62,005 nt of DNA from assembly GCF_002858925.1 (NCBI RefSeq), contig NZ_PJRS01000037.1, positions 1 to 62,005 on the forward strand. Direction: 5' to 3'. The notes under the pieces are model-generated. The model did not search any database. It had not been told where the DNA came from and saw nothing but the letters and a program-made list of their open reading frames with translations. This document shows positions 50,932-59,340 of this stretch, in pieces. This DNA is from Caulobacter zeae. GTDB lineage: Bacteria > Pseudomonadota > Alphaproteobacteria > Caulobacterales > Caulobacteraceae. The number at the start of each line of letters is the position of its first letter. Position 1 is the first letter of the stretch. The position numbers and the translations under genes are program-made.

Positions 50932-52233
50932 ATGTCCGATCTCTTCCAAGCCGCCGGCATCGCGCCCCATGCGCCCGCGCCGCTGGCCGACCGCCTGCGT
51001 CCGCAAAGCCTCGACGAGGTCGTCGGCCAGGAGCATCTGCTTGGCCCCGACGGCCCGATCGGCCGGATGGCGGCCGCCCATCGCCTGGCCTCGATGATCC
51101 TCTGGGGGCCGCCCGGCACCGGCAAGACCACCATCGCGCGCCTGCTGGCCAAGGCCGGCGGCTACGAGTTTATGCAGATCTCGGCCGTTTTCTCCGGCGT
51201 CGCCGACCTGAAGAAGGCTTTCGAGCAGGCCCGCATGCGTCGCCAGTCGGGGCAGTCGACGCTGCTGTTCGTCGACGAGATCCACCGCTTCAACCGCGCC
51301 CAGCAGGACGGCTTCCTGCCGTTCGTGGAGGAGGGGATCGTCACCCTCGTCGGCGCCACGACCGAGAACCCCTCGTTCGAGCTCAATGGCGCCTTGCTGT
51401 CGCGCTGCCAGGTGTTCGTGCTCAAGCGCTTGGACGAGGTCTCGCTGGAGGCCTTGCTGGCCAAGGCCGAAGCCGCCGAGAACCGCAAGCTGCCGGTCGA
51501 CGCCGAGGCCCGCCAGGTGCTGATCGCCATGGCCGACGGAGACGGCCGCTATCTCCTGACTCTGACCGAGACCCTGCTGTCGATCGGCACGGACACGCCG
51601 TTGAACCCGACCCAGCTGGGCCAGCTGCTCCAGAAGCGCCGCCCGGCCTACGACAAGGACCGGGAAGAGCACTACAACCTCATCTCGGCCCTGCATAAGT
51701 CGGTGCGCGGCTCCGATCCCGACGCGGCCCTCTATTGGCTGGCGCGGATGCTTGAGGGCGGCGAGGACCCGTTGTTCATCGCCCGTCGCCTGGTGCGCAT
51801 GGCCTCGGAAGACATCGGCGCGGCCGATCCGCTTTCCTTGCTGCTGACCACCGCCGCCAAGGACGCCTACGACTTCCTGGGCAGCCCGGAAGGCGAGCTC
51901 GCCTTGGCCCAGGCGGTGGTGCACATGGCCAGCGCGCCCAAGTCCAACGCCGTCTACACCGCCTACAAGGCCGCGCGCCGCGCCGCCAAGGAGACCGGCA
52001 GCCTGACGCCGCCGGCCCATATCCTCAACGCGCCGACCAAGCTGATGAAGACCCTCGGCTATGGCGACGGCTACGCCTACGACCACGACGTCGAGGGCGG
52101 CGTCTCGGGCCAGAACTACTTCCCCGACGGCATGGCCCGTCCGAAATTCTACGAACCCAAGCCGATCGGCGCCGAGGCGAAGGTCAAGGAGCGCCTTGAC
52201 CACTGGAGCCAGCTGCGCCGGGGCGGTAAGTGA
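50932..52233 (+). CDS. rarA: Replication-associated recombination protein A (RarA/MgsA) AAA+ ATPase
   Basis: 433 residues. The AAA+ core has Walker [13 protein letters not shown], Walker [12 protein letters not shown] and sensor 1 [11 protein letters not shown]. The C-terminal oligomerisation domain contains [20 protein letters not shown] and [16 protein letters not shown], both strong RarA marks. RarA acts at stalled forks together with SSB. The start fits the family opening [20 protein letters not shown]. Its stop overlaps a pseudouridine synthase start by 4 bases, an unusual coupling of DNA repair and RNA modification that has no evident functional link. Confidence 0.95.
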   Translation: MSDLFQAAGIAPHAPAPLADRLRPQSLDEVVGQEHLLGPDGPIGRMAAAHRLASMILWGPPGTGKTTIARLLAKAGGYEFMQISAVFSGVADLKKAFEQARMRRQSGQSTLLFVDEIHRFNRAQQDGFLPFVEEGIVTLVGATTENPSFELNGALLSRCQVFVLKRLDEVSLEALLAKAEAAENRKLPVDAEARQVLIAMADGDGRYLLTLTETLLSIGTDTPLNPTQLGQLLQKRRPAYDKDREEHYNLISALHKSVRGSDPDAALYWLARMLEGGEDPLFIARRLVRMASEDIGAADPLSLLLTTAAKDAYDFLGSPEGELALAQAVVHMASAPKSNAVYTAYKAARRAAKETGSLTPPAHILNAPTKLMKTLGYGDGYAYDHDVEGGVSGQNYFPDGMARPKFYEPKPIGAEAKVKERLDHWSQLRRGGK

Positions 52234-53024
52234 CGGCGATGTCCAAGCCGCCCCGCCGCCCGCCCGCCGCTCCCAAGCCCAAGGCCTCCGACACCCCGAT
52301 CGAGCTGACGCCCGACGAGGTCGCCTTCACGCGCTCGCTGGTGATCCACGAGGACGACAGCGTCTTCGTACTGAACAAGCCCGCCGGCCTGTCCAGCCAG
52401 GGCGGCCGGATCAAGGCCCATACCCTGGACGACCTGCTCTGGGCCCTGGCCCGGCGCGACCGGCCGCGTCCGCGCCTGATCCATCGCCTGGACCGCGACA
52501 CCTCGGGGGTGATCCTCACGGCCCGCACCAAGCCGGCGGCGACCTTCCTGGGCAAGGCCCTGATGGGCAAGCGCTTCCGCAAGACCTACCTGGCCATCGT
52601 CGCGCCCGGCGCGCCCGAGCCGCGCGGCGGCCGGATCGACAGTCCCCTGCGCCGCGAGTCGATCGGCCGCGAGGCCTATATGCGGGTCTGCGAGCCCGAT
52701 CACCCGGACGCCGAGGCAGCCCGCAGCCGCTATCGCACCCTGGCCGCCAACGGCCAGGCCGCGCTCGTCGAGCTGAGCCCCGATACCGGCCGCATGCACC
52801 AGCTGCGTGTCCACATGGCCTCGATCGGCCGGCCGATCGCCGGCGACAGCCGCTATGGCGGAACGCTGATGCTGGCCGGCGCGCCGGTGCCGCGCCTGAT
52901 GCTGCACGCCGCCAGGCTGGTGTTTCCGCATCCCGAAGGCGACGAACTGCGCATCGAGGCCCCGCTGCCCGACGATTTCAAGGCCGTGCTGGAAAGGCTG
53001 GACTTGGCGCTTCCGGAACGCTGA
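52230..53024 (+). CDS. RluA-family pseudouridine synthase lacking an S4 domain
   Basis: 264 residues (from the GTG at 52230) or 261 from the ATG at 52239. The catalytic loop HRLDRDTSGVILTARTKPAA contains the essential aspartate, preceded by DDSVFVLNKPAGLSSQGGRI and followed by HQLRVHMASIGRPIAGDSRYG. It has no N-terminal S4 RNA-binding domain, unlike the RluC-like paralogue at 55459. It isomerises uridine in rRNA or tRNA; the exact site is unknown. Translationally coupled to rarA by a GTGA overlap. Confidence 0.9.
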   Translation: MTAMSKPPRRPPAAPKPKASDTPIELTPDEVAFTRSLVIHEDDSVFVLNKPAGLSSQGGRIKAHTLDDLLWALARRDRPRPRLIHRLDRDTSGVILTARTKPAATFLGKALMGKRFRKTYLAIVAPGAPEPRGGRIDSPLRRESIGREAYMRVCEPDHPDAEAARSRYRTLAANGQAALVELSPDTGRMHQLRVHMASIGRPIAGDSRYGGTLMLAGAPVPRLMLHAARLVFPHPEGDELRIEAPLPDDFKAVLERLDLALPER

Positions 53025-53062
53025 ACTTGGCCGGGCCGTTTGAGAGGCAAGGGAGAAACGCC

Positions 53063-53560
53063 ATGAAGACTCCGCTCGCTCTTGTCGCCTGCGCCCTCAT
53101 CCTCGGGGCCTGCGCCACCGCCCAGCCCACCATCTATCGCCCGCAGGCCAACGCCAGCGACGTCGGCTTCACCCAGTACAAGATGGAGGACGGTCGTTAT
53201 CGCGTGACCTTCCGCGGCGGCTCCGGGGCTCCGGTGGGGCAGGTGACCGACTACGCCCTGCTGCGGGCGGCCGAACTGGCCCTCGCCGACGGCTATTCCT
53301 GGTTCCGCGTCGCCGACCGCATCACCCAGTCGACCGGGGGAGGGGGCGGCCCCACCTTCTCGGTCGGCGGCGGCTCGGGCAGCTATGGCCGCCGCTCGTC
53401 GGTGGGCCTGGGCGTCGGCACGAGCTTCAATCTCGGCCCCAAGCCCGTGCTCAGCACGACGCTGGAAGTCGTGTTCGGCAAGGGGCCGCGCCCGCCGGGC
53501 GAGGCCTATGACGCCCAAAGCGTCGTCAACACGATCGGCAAGGGCATGGGCCGGATCTGA
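53063..53560 (+). CDS. CC0125/CC1285-family lipoprotein
   Basis: 165 residues. The signal ALVACALILGACATAQP has the lipobox LGAC, giving a lipid-anchored protein. The mature part has NASDVGFTQYKMEDGRYRVT and TDYALLRAAELALADGYSWF, which I recognise as the Caulobacterales CC0125/CC1285 family, whose function is unknown. A Gly/Ser-rich segment (TGGGGGPTFSVGGGSGS, about residues 93-112) precedes the C-terminal strands. GGGAGAAACG lies before the ATG. It stands 38 bases after the pseudouridine synthase. Confidence 0.85.
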   Translation: MKTPLALVACALILGACATAQPTIYRPQANASDVGFTQYKMEDGRYRVTFRGGSGAPVGQVTDYALLRAAELALADGYSWFRVADRITQSTGGGGGPTFSVGGGSGSYGRRSSVGLGVGTSFNLGPKPVLSTTLEVVFGKGPRPPGEAYDAQSVVNTIGKGMGRI

Positions 53561-53587
53561 GACCGCTGGCCGGTCTCAGCGGGTTTG

Positions 53588-54820
53588 CTAAGCCGCGTTG
53601 CGCGCCGCGTAGGGGTGCGTGGCCCGCAGCGAGGCGTGGGTGAGGCCGGCGGTCTCGGCGGCGGCGAAGTAGCCTTCCGCCGGCAGGCCTTGCAGGCTGA
53701 CCATCGGCGCCAGGCCCCGGGCCTCGCGGCCGAAGGCCATGATGTCCATGGCGATCTTCTCGGCCGGGCCGCCCAGGTCGCAAGCGTCCAGCGTCAGGCC
53801 GGCCAGGCGCGCGTCGCGCAGGTGCTTGAAGGCTTCCTTGTCGGGCGGCACGCGGGCGATGACGCCGCGGGTCAGGGCCTTGAGCAGGCCGACCACTTCC
53901 AGCAGGCGCCCGGCGGGCGTGCCGCGGGTGACGTCCACCAGCTCGATCATCACGCCGCCGCGCAGCAGGGCCAGCGACAGGCCCGAGGTGCCGGTCAGCA
54001 GGTCGCGGCCGCGCTGGGTGCCCAGGGTGCGGAACGAGGCCGGCAGCACCAGTTCGGGCTTCTCATTACCCTGGGCCGCCTTGGCGAAGGCCGCGCCGTA
54101 GCGCAGCGTCGCCTCGTCGATGAAGGCGATGTCCTTGTCGGCCAGCTTGGTGATCGCGCGGCCGCTGATCGAGCGGCCGGTGCCCAGGTGGGTGACGATC
54201 GGCTCGACGCGGATGGCGGTGGTGACGTTGCGGCGCAGGCCGATGACGTGCTCCAGCGCGAAGTCGACGCGCAGGGCCGCGCCGCCGCTGGTGGTGAAGG
54301 CCACCGGAGTGCGGCGCATCTCGTCGCTGACGTCGATGTCGGTGCGGAAAGGCGAGCGTTCGGAGTCGCGTCGGGCGCGGGCGGCCAGCACCACGGCCGG
54401 GTCGATCGGACGGCACACGACGCCGCCGGCCTCGATGCCGATCACCGAGCGCACGCCGATGTCGCGCAGCTCGGCCGCGCCCAGCAGGTGGGTCAGCACG
54501 TCCTCGAGGATGCGGACGCTGGCGGCCTGGGCCGACAGGCCCTGGTCGTTGTGCGTGGCGATCAGGAAGTCGTCCTCGCTGACCCGGCCGCGCAGGTCGG
54601 CCCGGTCCAGATGTTCGTTCAGCTTGCGCTCGACATAGGTCCAGACGTCGGTGCGCTTCTGGTCCCACCAGTCGCCGGCCCAGCGGCGGACGGCCTTGAT
54701 GCTGATCACGTTGACCGCGCCGCGGCCGACCAGGTCCGACCCGGCCAGGCGGTTCAGCATCGCCGGCGGCAGGGCCAGGCGTTCGGTCGTGTCGTCCTTG
54801 GGGGGCAGGGAGGCGGGCAT
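53588..54820 (-). CDS. Possible degenerate GGDEF-EAL-like protein
   Basis: 410-residue cytoplasmic protein, not firmly recognised. Its N-terminal half has the outline of a GGDEF domain: a first strand AVNVISIKAVRRWAGDWWDQ, helices, then the turn VSEDDFLIATH in which SEDDF (81-85) takes the place of GGDEF. The C-terminal half (about 255-400) has the strand order of an EAL barrel (VMIELVDVTRGTPAGRLLEV, GVIARVPPDKEAFKHLR, LAGLTLDACDL, APMVSLQGLPAEGYFAAAE) without the EAL or DDFG metal motifs. It would be catalytically inactive and could bind c-di-GMP or partners. It has no membrane segment and no REC or PAS domain. It is a single gene between a lipoprotein and crcB. Confidence in the fold is moderate; the gene itself is sure. 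Confidence 0.6.
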   Translation of the reverse strand: MPASLPPKDDTTERLALPPAMLNRLAGSDLVGRGAVNVISIKAVRRWAGDWWDQKRTDVWTYVERKLNEHLDRADLRGRVSEDDFLIATHNDQGLSAQAASVRILEDVLTHLLGAAELRDIGVRSVIGIEAGGVVCRPIDPAVVLAARARRDSERSPFRTDIDVSDEMRRTPVAFTTSGGAALRVDFALEHVIGLRRNVTTAIRVEPIVTHLGTGRSISGRAITKLADKDIAFIDEATLRYGAAFAKAAQGNEKPELVLPASFRTLGTQRGRDLLTGTSGLSLALLRGGVMIELVDVTRGTPAGRLLEVVGLLKALTRGVIARVPPDKEAFKHLRDARLAGLTLDACDLGGPAEKIAMDIMAFGREARGLAPMVSLQGLPAEGYFAAAETAGLTHASLRATHPYAARNAA

Positions 54821-55075
54821 CTGACCGTGGGATTCGCGAGTGGAGCCCTTAGGTTGCGCCCGTCGCCGTTAACCCGCCGTGCAGGAACAGGGTTGAGGCG
54901 AGCTTTACCCTTTCGGCAAAACCTTGTCGCAAAAGGCTCTTTCTGGTTTCGGGGCGTTAATTTTGTGCGCTGCGGGATCACGGGGGACGGGCGCGGGCGC
55001 ATCACCCTTGCGACGCATCGACCGCCTTGCTCGCCCGGCCTTGGCGTTCCGCGCCGCTCGGCGCATAAGGGGCCC

Positions 55076-55462
55076 ATGAACAAGGTGCTTCTCGTCGCCG
55101 TGGGCGGCGCCGCCGGCTCCGTCGCCCGCTATCTGGTGGGCACGGCCGCGCTGCGCTGGATCGGTCCGGGCTGGCCCTGGGGCACGCTGACCGTCAACAT
55201 CGTCGGCGGTTTCCTGATGGGAGCCGTCACGGGCTGGCTGGCGTTCCGTTCCGCCGGCCAGCAGGAGACCTTCCGCGTGCTGCTGGCCACCGGCGTGCTC
55301 GGGGGCTTCACCACCTTTTCGGCCTTTTCGCTGGAGACCGCGCTGATGATCGAGAAGCGCGCCTACGGCTCGGCCCTGACCTACACCGCCGTCAGCGTGC
55401 TTCTCGCGCTGTCGGCCCTTTTCGCGGGCCTCATGCTTGCCCGCAGGATGTTCGCCGCATGA
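55076..55462 (+). CDS. crcB: Fluoride ion channel CrcB/Fluc
   Basis: 128-residue inner-membrane protein with four helices, acting as a dual-topology dimer that lets fluoride out. GGAAGSVARYLVG, TLTVNIVGGFLMGAVTGWL (the conserved Asn) and TGVLGGFTTFSAFSLE (the phenylalanine box) are diagnostic. Start at ATG 55076. I looked upstream for the fluoride riboswitch and saw no convincing match. Its stop overlaps rluC by 4 bases, so it is the first gene of a three-gene unit. Confidence 0.95.
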   Translation: MNKVLLVAVGGAAGSVARYLVGTAALRWIGPGWPWGTLTVNIVGGFLMGAVTGWLAFRSAGQQETFRVLLATGVLGGFTTFSAFSLETALMIEKRAYGSALTYTAVSVLLALSALFAGLMLARRMFAA

Positions 55463-56448
55463 AGGAAGTCCGCACCCTCTACGTCGATGGCGGCGAGGAC
55501 GGGGTTCGCCTCGACCGTTGGTTCAAGCGCCGCTGGCCGCACCTGAACCACATCCAGCTCAACAAGCTGTTCCGCTCGGGCCAGGTCCGGGTCGACGGCT
55601 CGCGCGCCAAGGCCGACACCAAGCTGGCGGCCGGCAGCCAGATCCGCGTGCCGCCGCTGCCCGACGCGCCTGACCCGTCCGAGAAGGGCAAGCTGTCGGC
55701 GCGCGACATCGCCTATGCCCGCTCGCTGGTGCTGTACGAGGACGAGGATGTCCTGGCCCTGAACAAGCCGGCCGGCCTGGCCGTTCAGGGCGGCACCAAG
55801 ACCACCCACCACATCGACAAGCTGCTCAGCGCCTGGGGCGAGGGCGTCGATCGTCCGCGCCTGGTCCACCGCCTCGACCGCGACACCTCCGGCGTGCTGC
55901 TGCTGGGCAAGACGCCCAGCGCCGCGGCGCGCCTGTCGGGCGCCTTCGCCAAGCGCAAGGCGCAGAAGACCTACTGGGCGATCGTCGCGGGCAACCCGCA
56001 CCCGCTGGAAGGCGTCATCGAACTGCACCTGGCCAAGCGCGGCCTCAACGACCGCGAGATCGTGGTGCCCGCCGATCCCAAGGACAAGGACGCCTCGCCG
56101 GCCGAGACCGAGTTCGTCACCATCAGCCGCGCCGGCCCGCGCGTGACCTGGATGGCCCTGCGCCCGCACACCGGCCGCACCCACCAGCTGCGCGCCCACA
56201 TGAAGGCCATCGGCCACCCGATCCTGGGCGACCCCAAGTACGGCGACGAGAAGTCGGCCCAGCTGTCGGAAGGGCTGAAGCTGCAACTGCACGCCCGCTC
56301 TATCCTGCTGCCGCACCCGAGCGCGGGCATGCTGCACGTCGAGGCGCCGCTCAGCACCGAGATGAAGGCCGGCTTCGCCAAGTTCGGCTTCACCGAGGAC
56401 GAGGCCGACCAGGATCCGTTCGCCCGCCGCCAGACCAAGCGGCGATGA
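55459..56448 (+). CDS. rluC: 23S rRNA pseudouridine synthase RluC-like
   Basis: 329 residues. An N-terminal S4 domain (GVRLDRWFKRRWPHLNHIQL, 16-70) precedes the catalytic domain with HRLDRDTSGVLLLGKTPSAA, DVLALNKPAGLAVQGGTK and HQLRAHMKAIGHPILGDPKYG. The layout and C-terminus agree with RluC/RluD enzymes that modify 23S rRNA helices near the peptidyl-transferase centre; the exact uridines are inferred. Starts in a 4-base overlap with crcB and ends in another with the TPR gene. A second RluA-type gene without S4 lies at 52230. Confidence 0.93.
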   Translation: MKEVRTLYVDGGEDGVRLDRWFKRRWPHLNHIQLNKLFRSGQVRVDGSRAKADTKLAAGSQIRVPPLPDAPDPSEKGKLSARDIAYARSLVLYEDEDVLALNKPAGLAVQGGTKTTHHIDKLLSAWGEGVDRPRLVHRLDRDTSGVLLLGKTPSAAARLSGAFAKRKAQKTYWAIVAGNPHPLEGVIELHLAKRGLNDREIVVPADPKDKDASPAETEFVTISRAGPRVTWMALRPHTGRTHQLRAHMKAIGHPILGDPKYGDEKSAQLSEGLKLQLHARSILLPHPSAGMLHVEAPLSTEMKAGFAKFGFTEDEADQDPFARRQTKRR

Positions 56449-57935
56449 ACCAAGGCCTGGTCCAGCAAGCCTGGGACCTGCTCGGCCGCGGTCAGGCCGA
56501 GCAGGCGGTCGCCTTGACCGCGGCCGGCGCGGCGCGGCCGACGGCCATGCCGGGCCTGCTGATCGTCCACGCGGCGGCGCTGAAGGGCGTGGGCCGTCAC
56601 GCCGAGGCCCTGCCGTTCAACGAGCGCGCCGCCCGGGGCGCGCCGCAGGACCGCCTGGCCTGGTACAATCTGGCCGCCACCAACGGTGATCTTGGCCGCC
56701 AGGCCGAGGCCGAGGCGGCGGTCCGCAAGGCGATAGCGCTGGGCCTTGAGGCGCCCGAAGCCCGACTGGTGCTGGCCCGCGCGGTGCAGTTCCAGCACCG
56801 CTACGACGAGGCCGAGGCGATCTTCCAGGATGCGATCGCCCGCCGTCCGAACTTCGTCGACGCCCATCGCGATCTGGCCCAGCTGCGCTGGATGCGCACC
56901 GCTGATCTCGATCACGCCCTCTCGCCCCTGAAGGCGGCCCTGGCGCGGCAGTCCGATCCGCGCCTGCTGCACGTGCAGGCCCTGGTCGAGGAATTCGCCG
57001 GTCGTCTGCCCCAGGCGTTGGACACCCTGCGGCTTGGCCTGCGTCGTCACCCAAGCGACCTGCACCTGCTGGTCACAGCCTCTCACGCCGCCGCCGAACT
57101 GGGCGAGACGGCCGAGGGGCTGGCCCACGCCCAGACCGCCGCCCGCCTGGCGCCGGGCGCGGCCCCGGTGCTCAAGAGCCTGGCCGAGGCCCTGCTGGCC
57201 GCCGGCGACGCGGCCGGCGCCTCGTCGGTGGCGGGCTCGGTGTTGCAGGCTTTCCCGTACGACCAGCACGCGCTGTCGCTGCAAGCCCTGGCCTGGCGGA
57301 TCCTAGGCGATCCCCGCTACAGCGCGCTCTACGACTACGACGCCTTCGTGCGCCCCTACACCCTGCCGACGCCGGAGGGCTGGAGCGACCTCGAAAGCTT
57401 CCTCGCCGACCTGCGCAGGCGCCTGGGTGAACTCCACGACCTGGAGACCCACCCGCTTCAGCAGTCGCTGCGCGGTGGCGCCCAGGTGCAGTCGCTGCAC
57501 ACCTCGCGCGAGCCGATCTTCCAGGCCTTCTTTGCCAGTGCCCGCGCCACGGTCGAGCGCTACGCCGCCGAGATAGGCGAGGGCGGCGATCCCCTGCGCA
57601 TCCGCCGCACCGGCAAGGCGGTGGTGCAGGGCGGCTGGTCGGTCAGCCTCAAGCCCAACGGCTTCCACACCGACCACGTCCATCCGCAGGGGTGGGTGTC
57701 GTCGGCCTTCTACATCGACCTGCCGCCGGGCGTGGACGACGAAGGCAAGCGCGAAGGCTGGATCAAGTTCGGCCAGCCCGGCTGCGCCACCGCGCCGAAG
57801 CTGGCGGCCGAGCATGCCGTCAAACCCGCGCCGGGCACGCTGGTGCTGTTCCCGTCCTACATGTGGCACGGCACCGTGCCATTCAGCGGCGACACGCGCC
57901 GGCTGACCATGGCCTTCGACGCGGTTCCGGGGTGA
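56445..57935 (+). CDS. TPR protein fused to a 2OG-Fe(II) oxygenase-like domain
   Basis: 496 residues, cytoplasmic. Residues about 5-285 are Ala-rich tetratricopeptide repeats, for example LLGRGQAEQAVALTAAGAA, AWYNLAATNGDLGRQAEAEA, FQHRYDEAEAIFQDAIARRP and ALLAAGDAAGASSVAGSVLQ. Residues about 300-496 form a double-stranded beta-helix: H408-x-D410 in NGFHTDHVHPQGW, the distal H475 in MWHGTVPF and R485 near the 2OG-binding site. The iron set is complete. This domain resembles putative 2OG-Fe(II) oxygenases of the PF13759 kind. It overlaps rluC by 4 bases and may hydroxylate a ribosomal or other protein brought in by the TPR part. Substrate unknown. Confidence 0.85.
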   Translation: MNQGLVQQAWDLLGRGQAEQAVALTAAGAARPTAMPGLLIVHAAALKGVGRHAEALPFNERAARGAPQDRLAWYNLAATNGDLGRQAEAEAAVRKAIALGLEAPEARLVLARAVQFQHRYDEAEAIFQDAIARRPNFVDAHRDLAQLRWMRTADLDHALSPLKAALARQSDPRLLHVQALVEEFAGRLPQALDTLRLGLRRHPSDLHLLVTASHAAAELGETAEGLAHAQTAARLAPGAAPVLKSLAEALLAAGDAAGASSVAGSVLQAFPYDQHALSLQALAWRILGDPRYSALYDYDAFVRPYTLPTPEGWSDLESFLADLRRRLGELHDLETHPLQQSLRGGAQVQSLHTSREPIFQAFFASARATVERYAAEIGEGGDPLRIRRTGKAVVQGGWSVSLKPNGFHTDHVHPQGWVSSAFYIDLPPGVDDEGKREGWIKFGQPGCATAPKLAAEHAVKPAPGTLVLFPSYMWHGTVPFSGDTRRLTMAFDAVPG

Positions 57936-58040
57936 CCCCCTCCGGCCCTCCGGGCCACCTCCCCCAGAGGGGGAGGATTTAGAGCGCCAAGATGCTCCCC
58001 CTCTGGGGGAGCTGTCGCGGAGCGACTGAGGGGGCCGCGC
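57936..58040. repeat. REP-like doublet between the TPR gene and DUF1501 gene
   Basis: CCTCCCCC-AGA-GGGGGAGG (57958-57976) and GCTCCCCC-TCT-GGGGGAGC (57994-58012) are two perfect 8-bp hairpins in a mirror arrangement. CTCCGGCCCTCCGGG precedes them and CGCGGAGCGACTGAGGGGGC and CCGCGCAGCGGT follow. It is the boundary of the convergent DUF1501/DUF1800 genes and probably ends transcripts from both sides. Confidence 0.8.
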
Positions 58041-58047
58041 AGCGGTC

Positions 58048-59340
58048 CTACACCAACCCCGTCACGGCCTTCGCCCCAGCGCTATCCACAAACACCTTCT
58101 TCTCCACCGCCGCTCGGTCCACGCCTAGGTGGTCGATCAGCACGCCCTTGAACAGGCCGCGCATGTCCAGCGTGGGGGCCAGGTCGCGGTTCTCGAACAG
58201 GGCCGTTTCCGACAACGTCGGCCAGTCGCCGATGATCCCGCCGCGCTTGAGCGCGCCGCCCATCACCAGGGCGGTCGAGCCGGTGCCGTGGTCGGTGCCG
58301 CCGGTGCCGTTGGCGCGGGCGGTGCGGCCGAACTCGGTGACGGCCACCACCACCGTGTTCTTCCACTCCGGGCCCAGCCCTTCGTGCAGGCCGTCCAGCA
58401 CCGCGTCCAGATAGGTCAGGCGCGTGGCGATCTGGCCGACCTGGCCGGCGTGGGTGTCGAAGCCGTCCAGCGACAGGGCGGCGATCTGCGGGCCGTCGGC
58501 CTGGCGCATGAAGCCCGCCATGGTCGAGCCCAGCTTGCGGGCGGCCTCGCGGCCCTGGCGATTGTCGGCGGGACGGCCTCCCGGCTGGTTCATGGCCGGC
58601 TGGTTCATCCGCGAAGCGCTCATGGTCGGCGTCGACGCCATCATCATGCCGCCCTCGGCCGCCGGCGCGGGCGCAGGCGCCAGGGCTGTCATCGCCGCCT
58701 GGGCCATGGCCTCGGTCTCCAGCCCGCGGGCGAAGGCCGGACCCAGCAGAGGGTCGCCCTTGTAGAGGTCCTGCAACAGGGTGGGCAGGCGCGCGGCTTC
58801 GTCCAGGCCCTTGCCCGGCGACCAACTGGCCGCCTGCACCTTGCCGCGCAGGATCAGCGGGGCGGTGGTCCCCACCGACAGGGCCTCGGTCTTGCCGGGG
58901 CCCATCACCTCCAGCGTGCGGTTCAGCCAGCCGCTGTCGGCGCCGTAGACCTTGGCCTCGCCGGTCTCCAGCACGTCCTGGGCCTCGAAGTGCGAGCGGG
59001 CGCGGTCGGGCGTGGCTATGGCCGGGGCGATCCGGGCCTGGCCCTGTTTCGCCAGCGCGTGGACGCTGGTCAGTGACGGATGCAGGGCGAAGGTGTCGTC
59101 CAGCTTCAGCGCCTCTTCCGGCTTGATCGCGATGGCGCCGCGCAGGGCGGCATAGCCGGCATCACCGATCGGCGGGGCCACCGACAGGCCGTCCATGCCG
59201 CCGCGGCAGACCACGACGACCAGCTTCTTGGCGCCGTCGGCGGCGTGGGCCTGGCGACCGACGAAGCTGACGGCCACGCCCAAGCTGGCGGCGGCGGCCA
59301 GGAACGAGCGACGGGAAGGCGAGGGGGAGCGGTCGGTCAT
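58048..59340 (-). CDS. DUF1501 family protein, Tat-exported
   Basis: 430 residues. The N-terminus SRRSFLAAAASLGVAVSFVG is a twin-arginine signal. The alkaline-phosphatase-like DUF1501 fold is seen in LVVVVCRGGMDGLSVAPPIG, ALHPSLTSVHALAKQG, LSLDGFDTHAGQVGQIATRL and VVAVTEFGRTARANGTGGTDHG. The last two carry histidines and aspartates at metal positions. A low-complexity Met/Pro/Ala section (MMMASTPTMSASRMNQPAMN, about 230-255) is not part of the core. DUF1501 is usually paired with DUF1800; the partner lies upstream, with a 4-base overlap. Function unknown, probably periplasmic. Confidence 0.9.
   Translation of the reverse strand: MTDRSPSPSRRSFLAAAASLGVAVSFVGRQAHAADGAKKLVVVVCRGGMDGLSVAPPIGDAGYAALRGAIAIKPEEALKLDDTFALHPSLTSVHALAKQGQARIAPAIATPDRARSHFEAQDVLETGEAKVYGADSGWLNRTLEVMGPGKTEALSVGTTAPLILRGKVQAASWSPGKGLDEAARLPTLLQDLYKGDPLLGPAFARGLETEAMAQAAMTALAPAPAPAAEGGMMMASTPTMSASRMNQPAMNQPGGRPADNRQGREAARKLGSTMAGFMRQADGPQIAALSLDGFDTHAGQVGQIATRLTYLDAVLDGLHEGLGPEWKNTVVVAVTEFGRTARANGTGGTDHGTGSTALVMGGALKRGGIIGDWPTLSETALFENRDLAPTLDMRGLFKGVLIDHLGVDRAAVEKKVFVDSAGAKAVTGLV

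Noticed and set aside
55003..55075. Possible fluoride riboswitch before crcB
   Set aside because: The characteristic conserved loop and pseudoknot sequences were not found by eye; only G/C-rich sequence is present.
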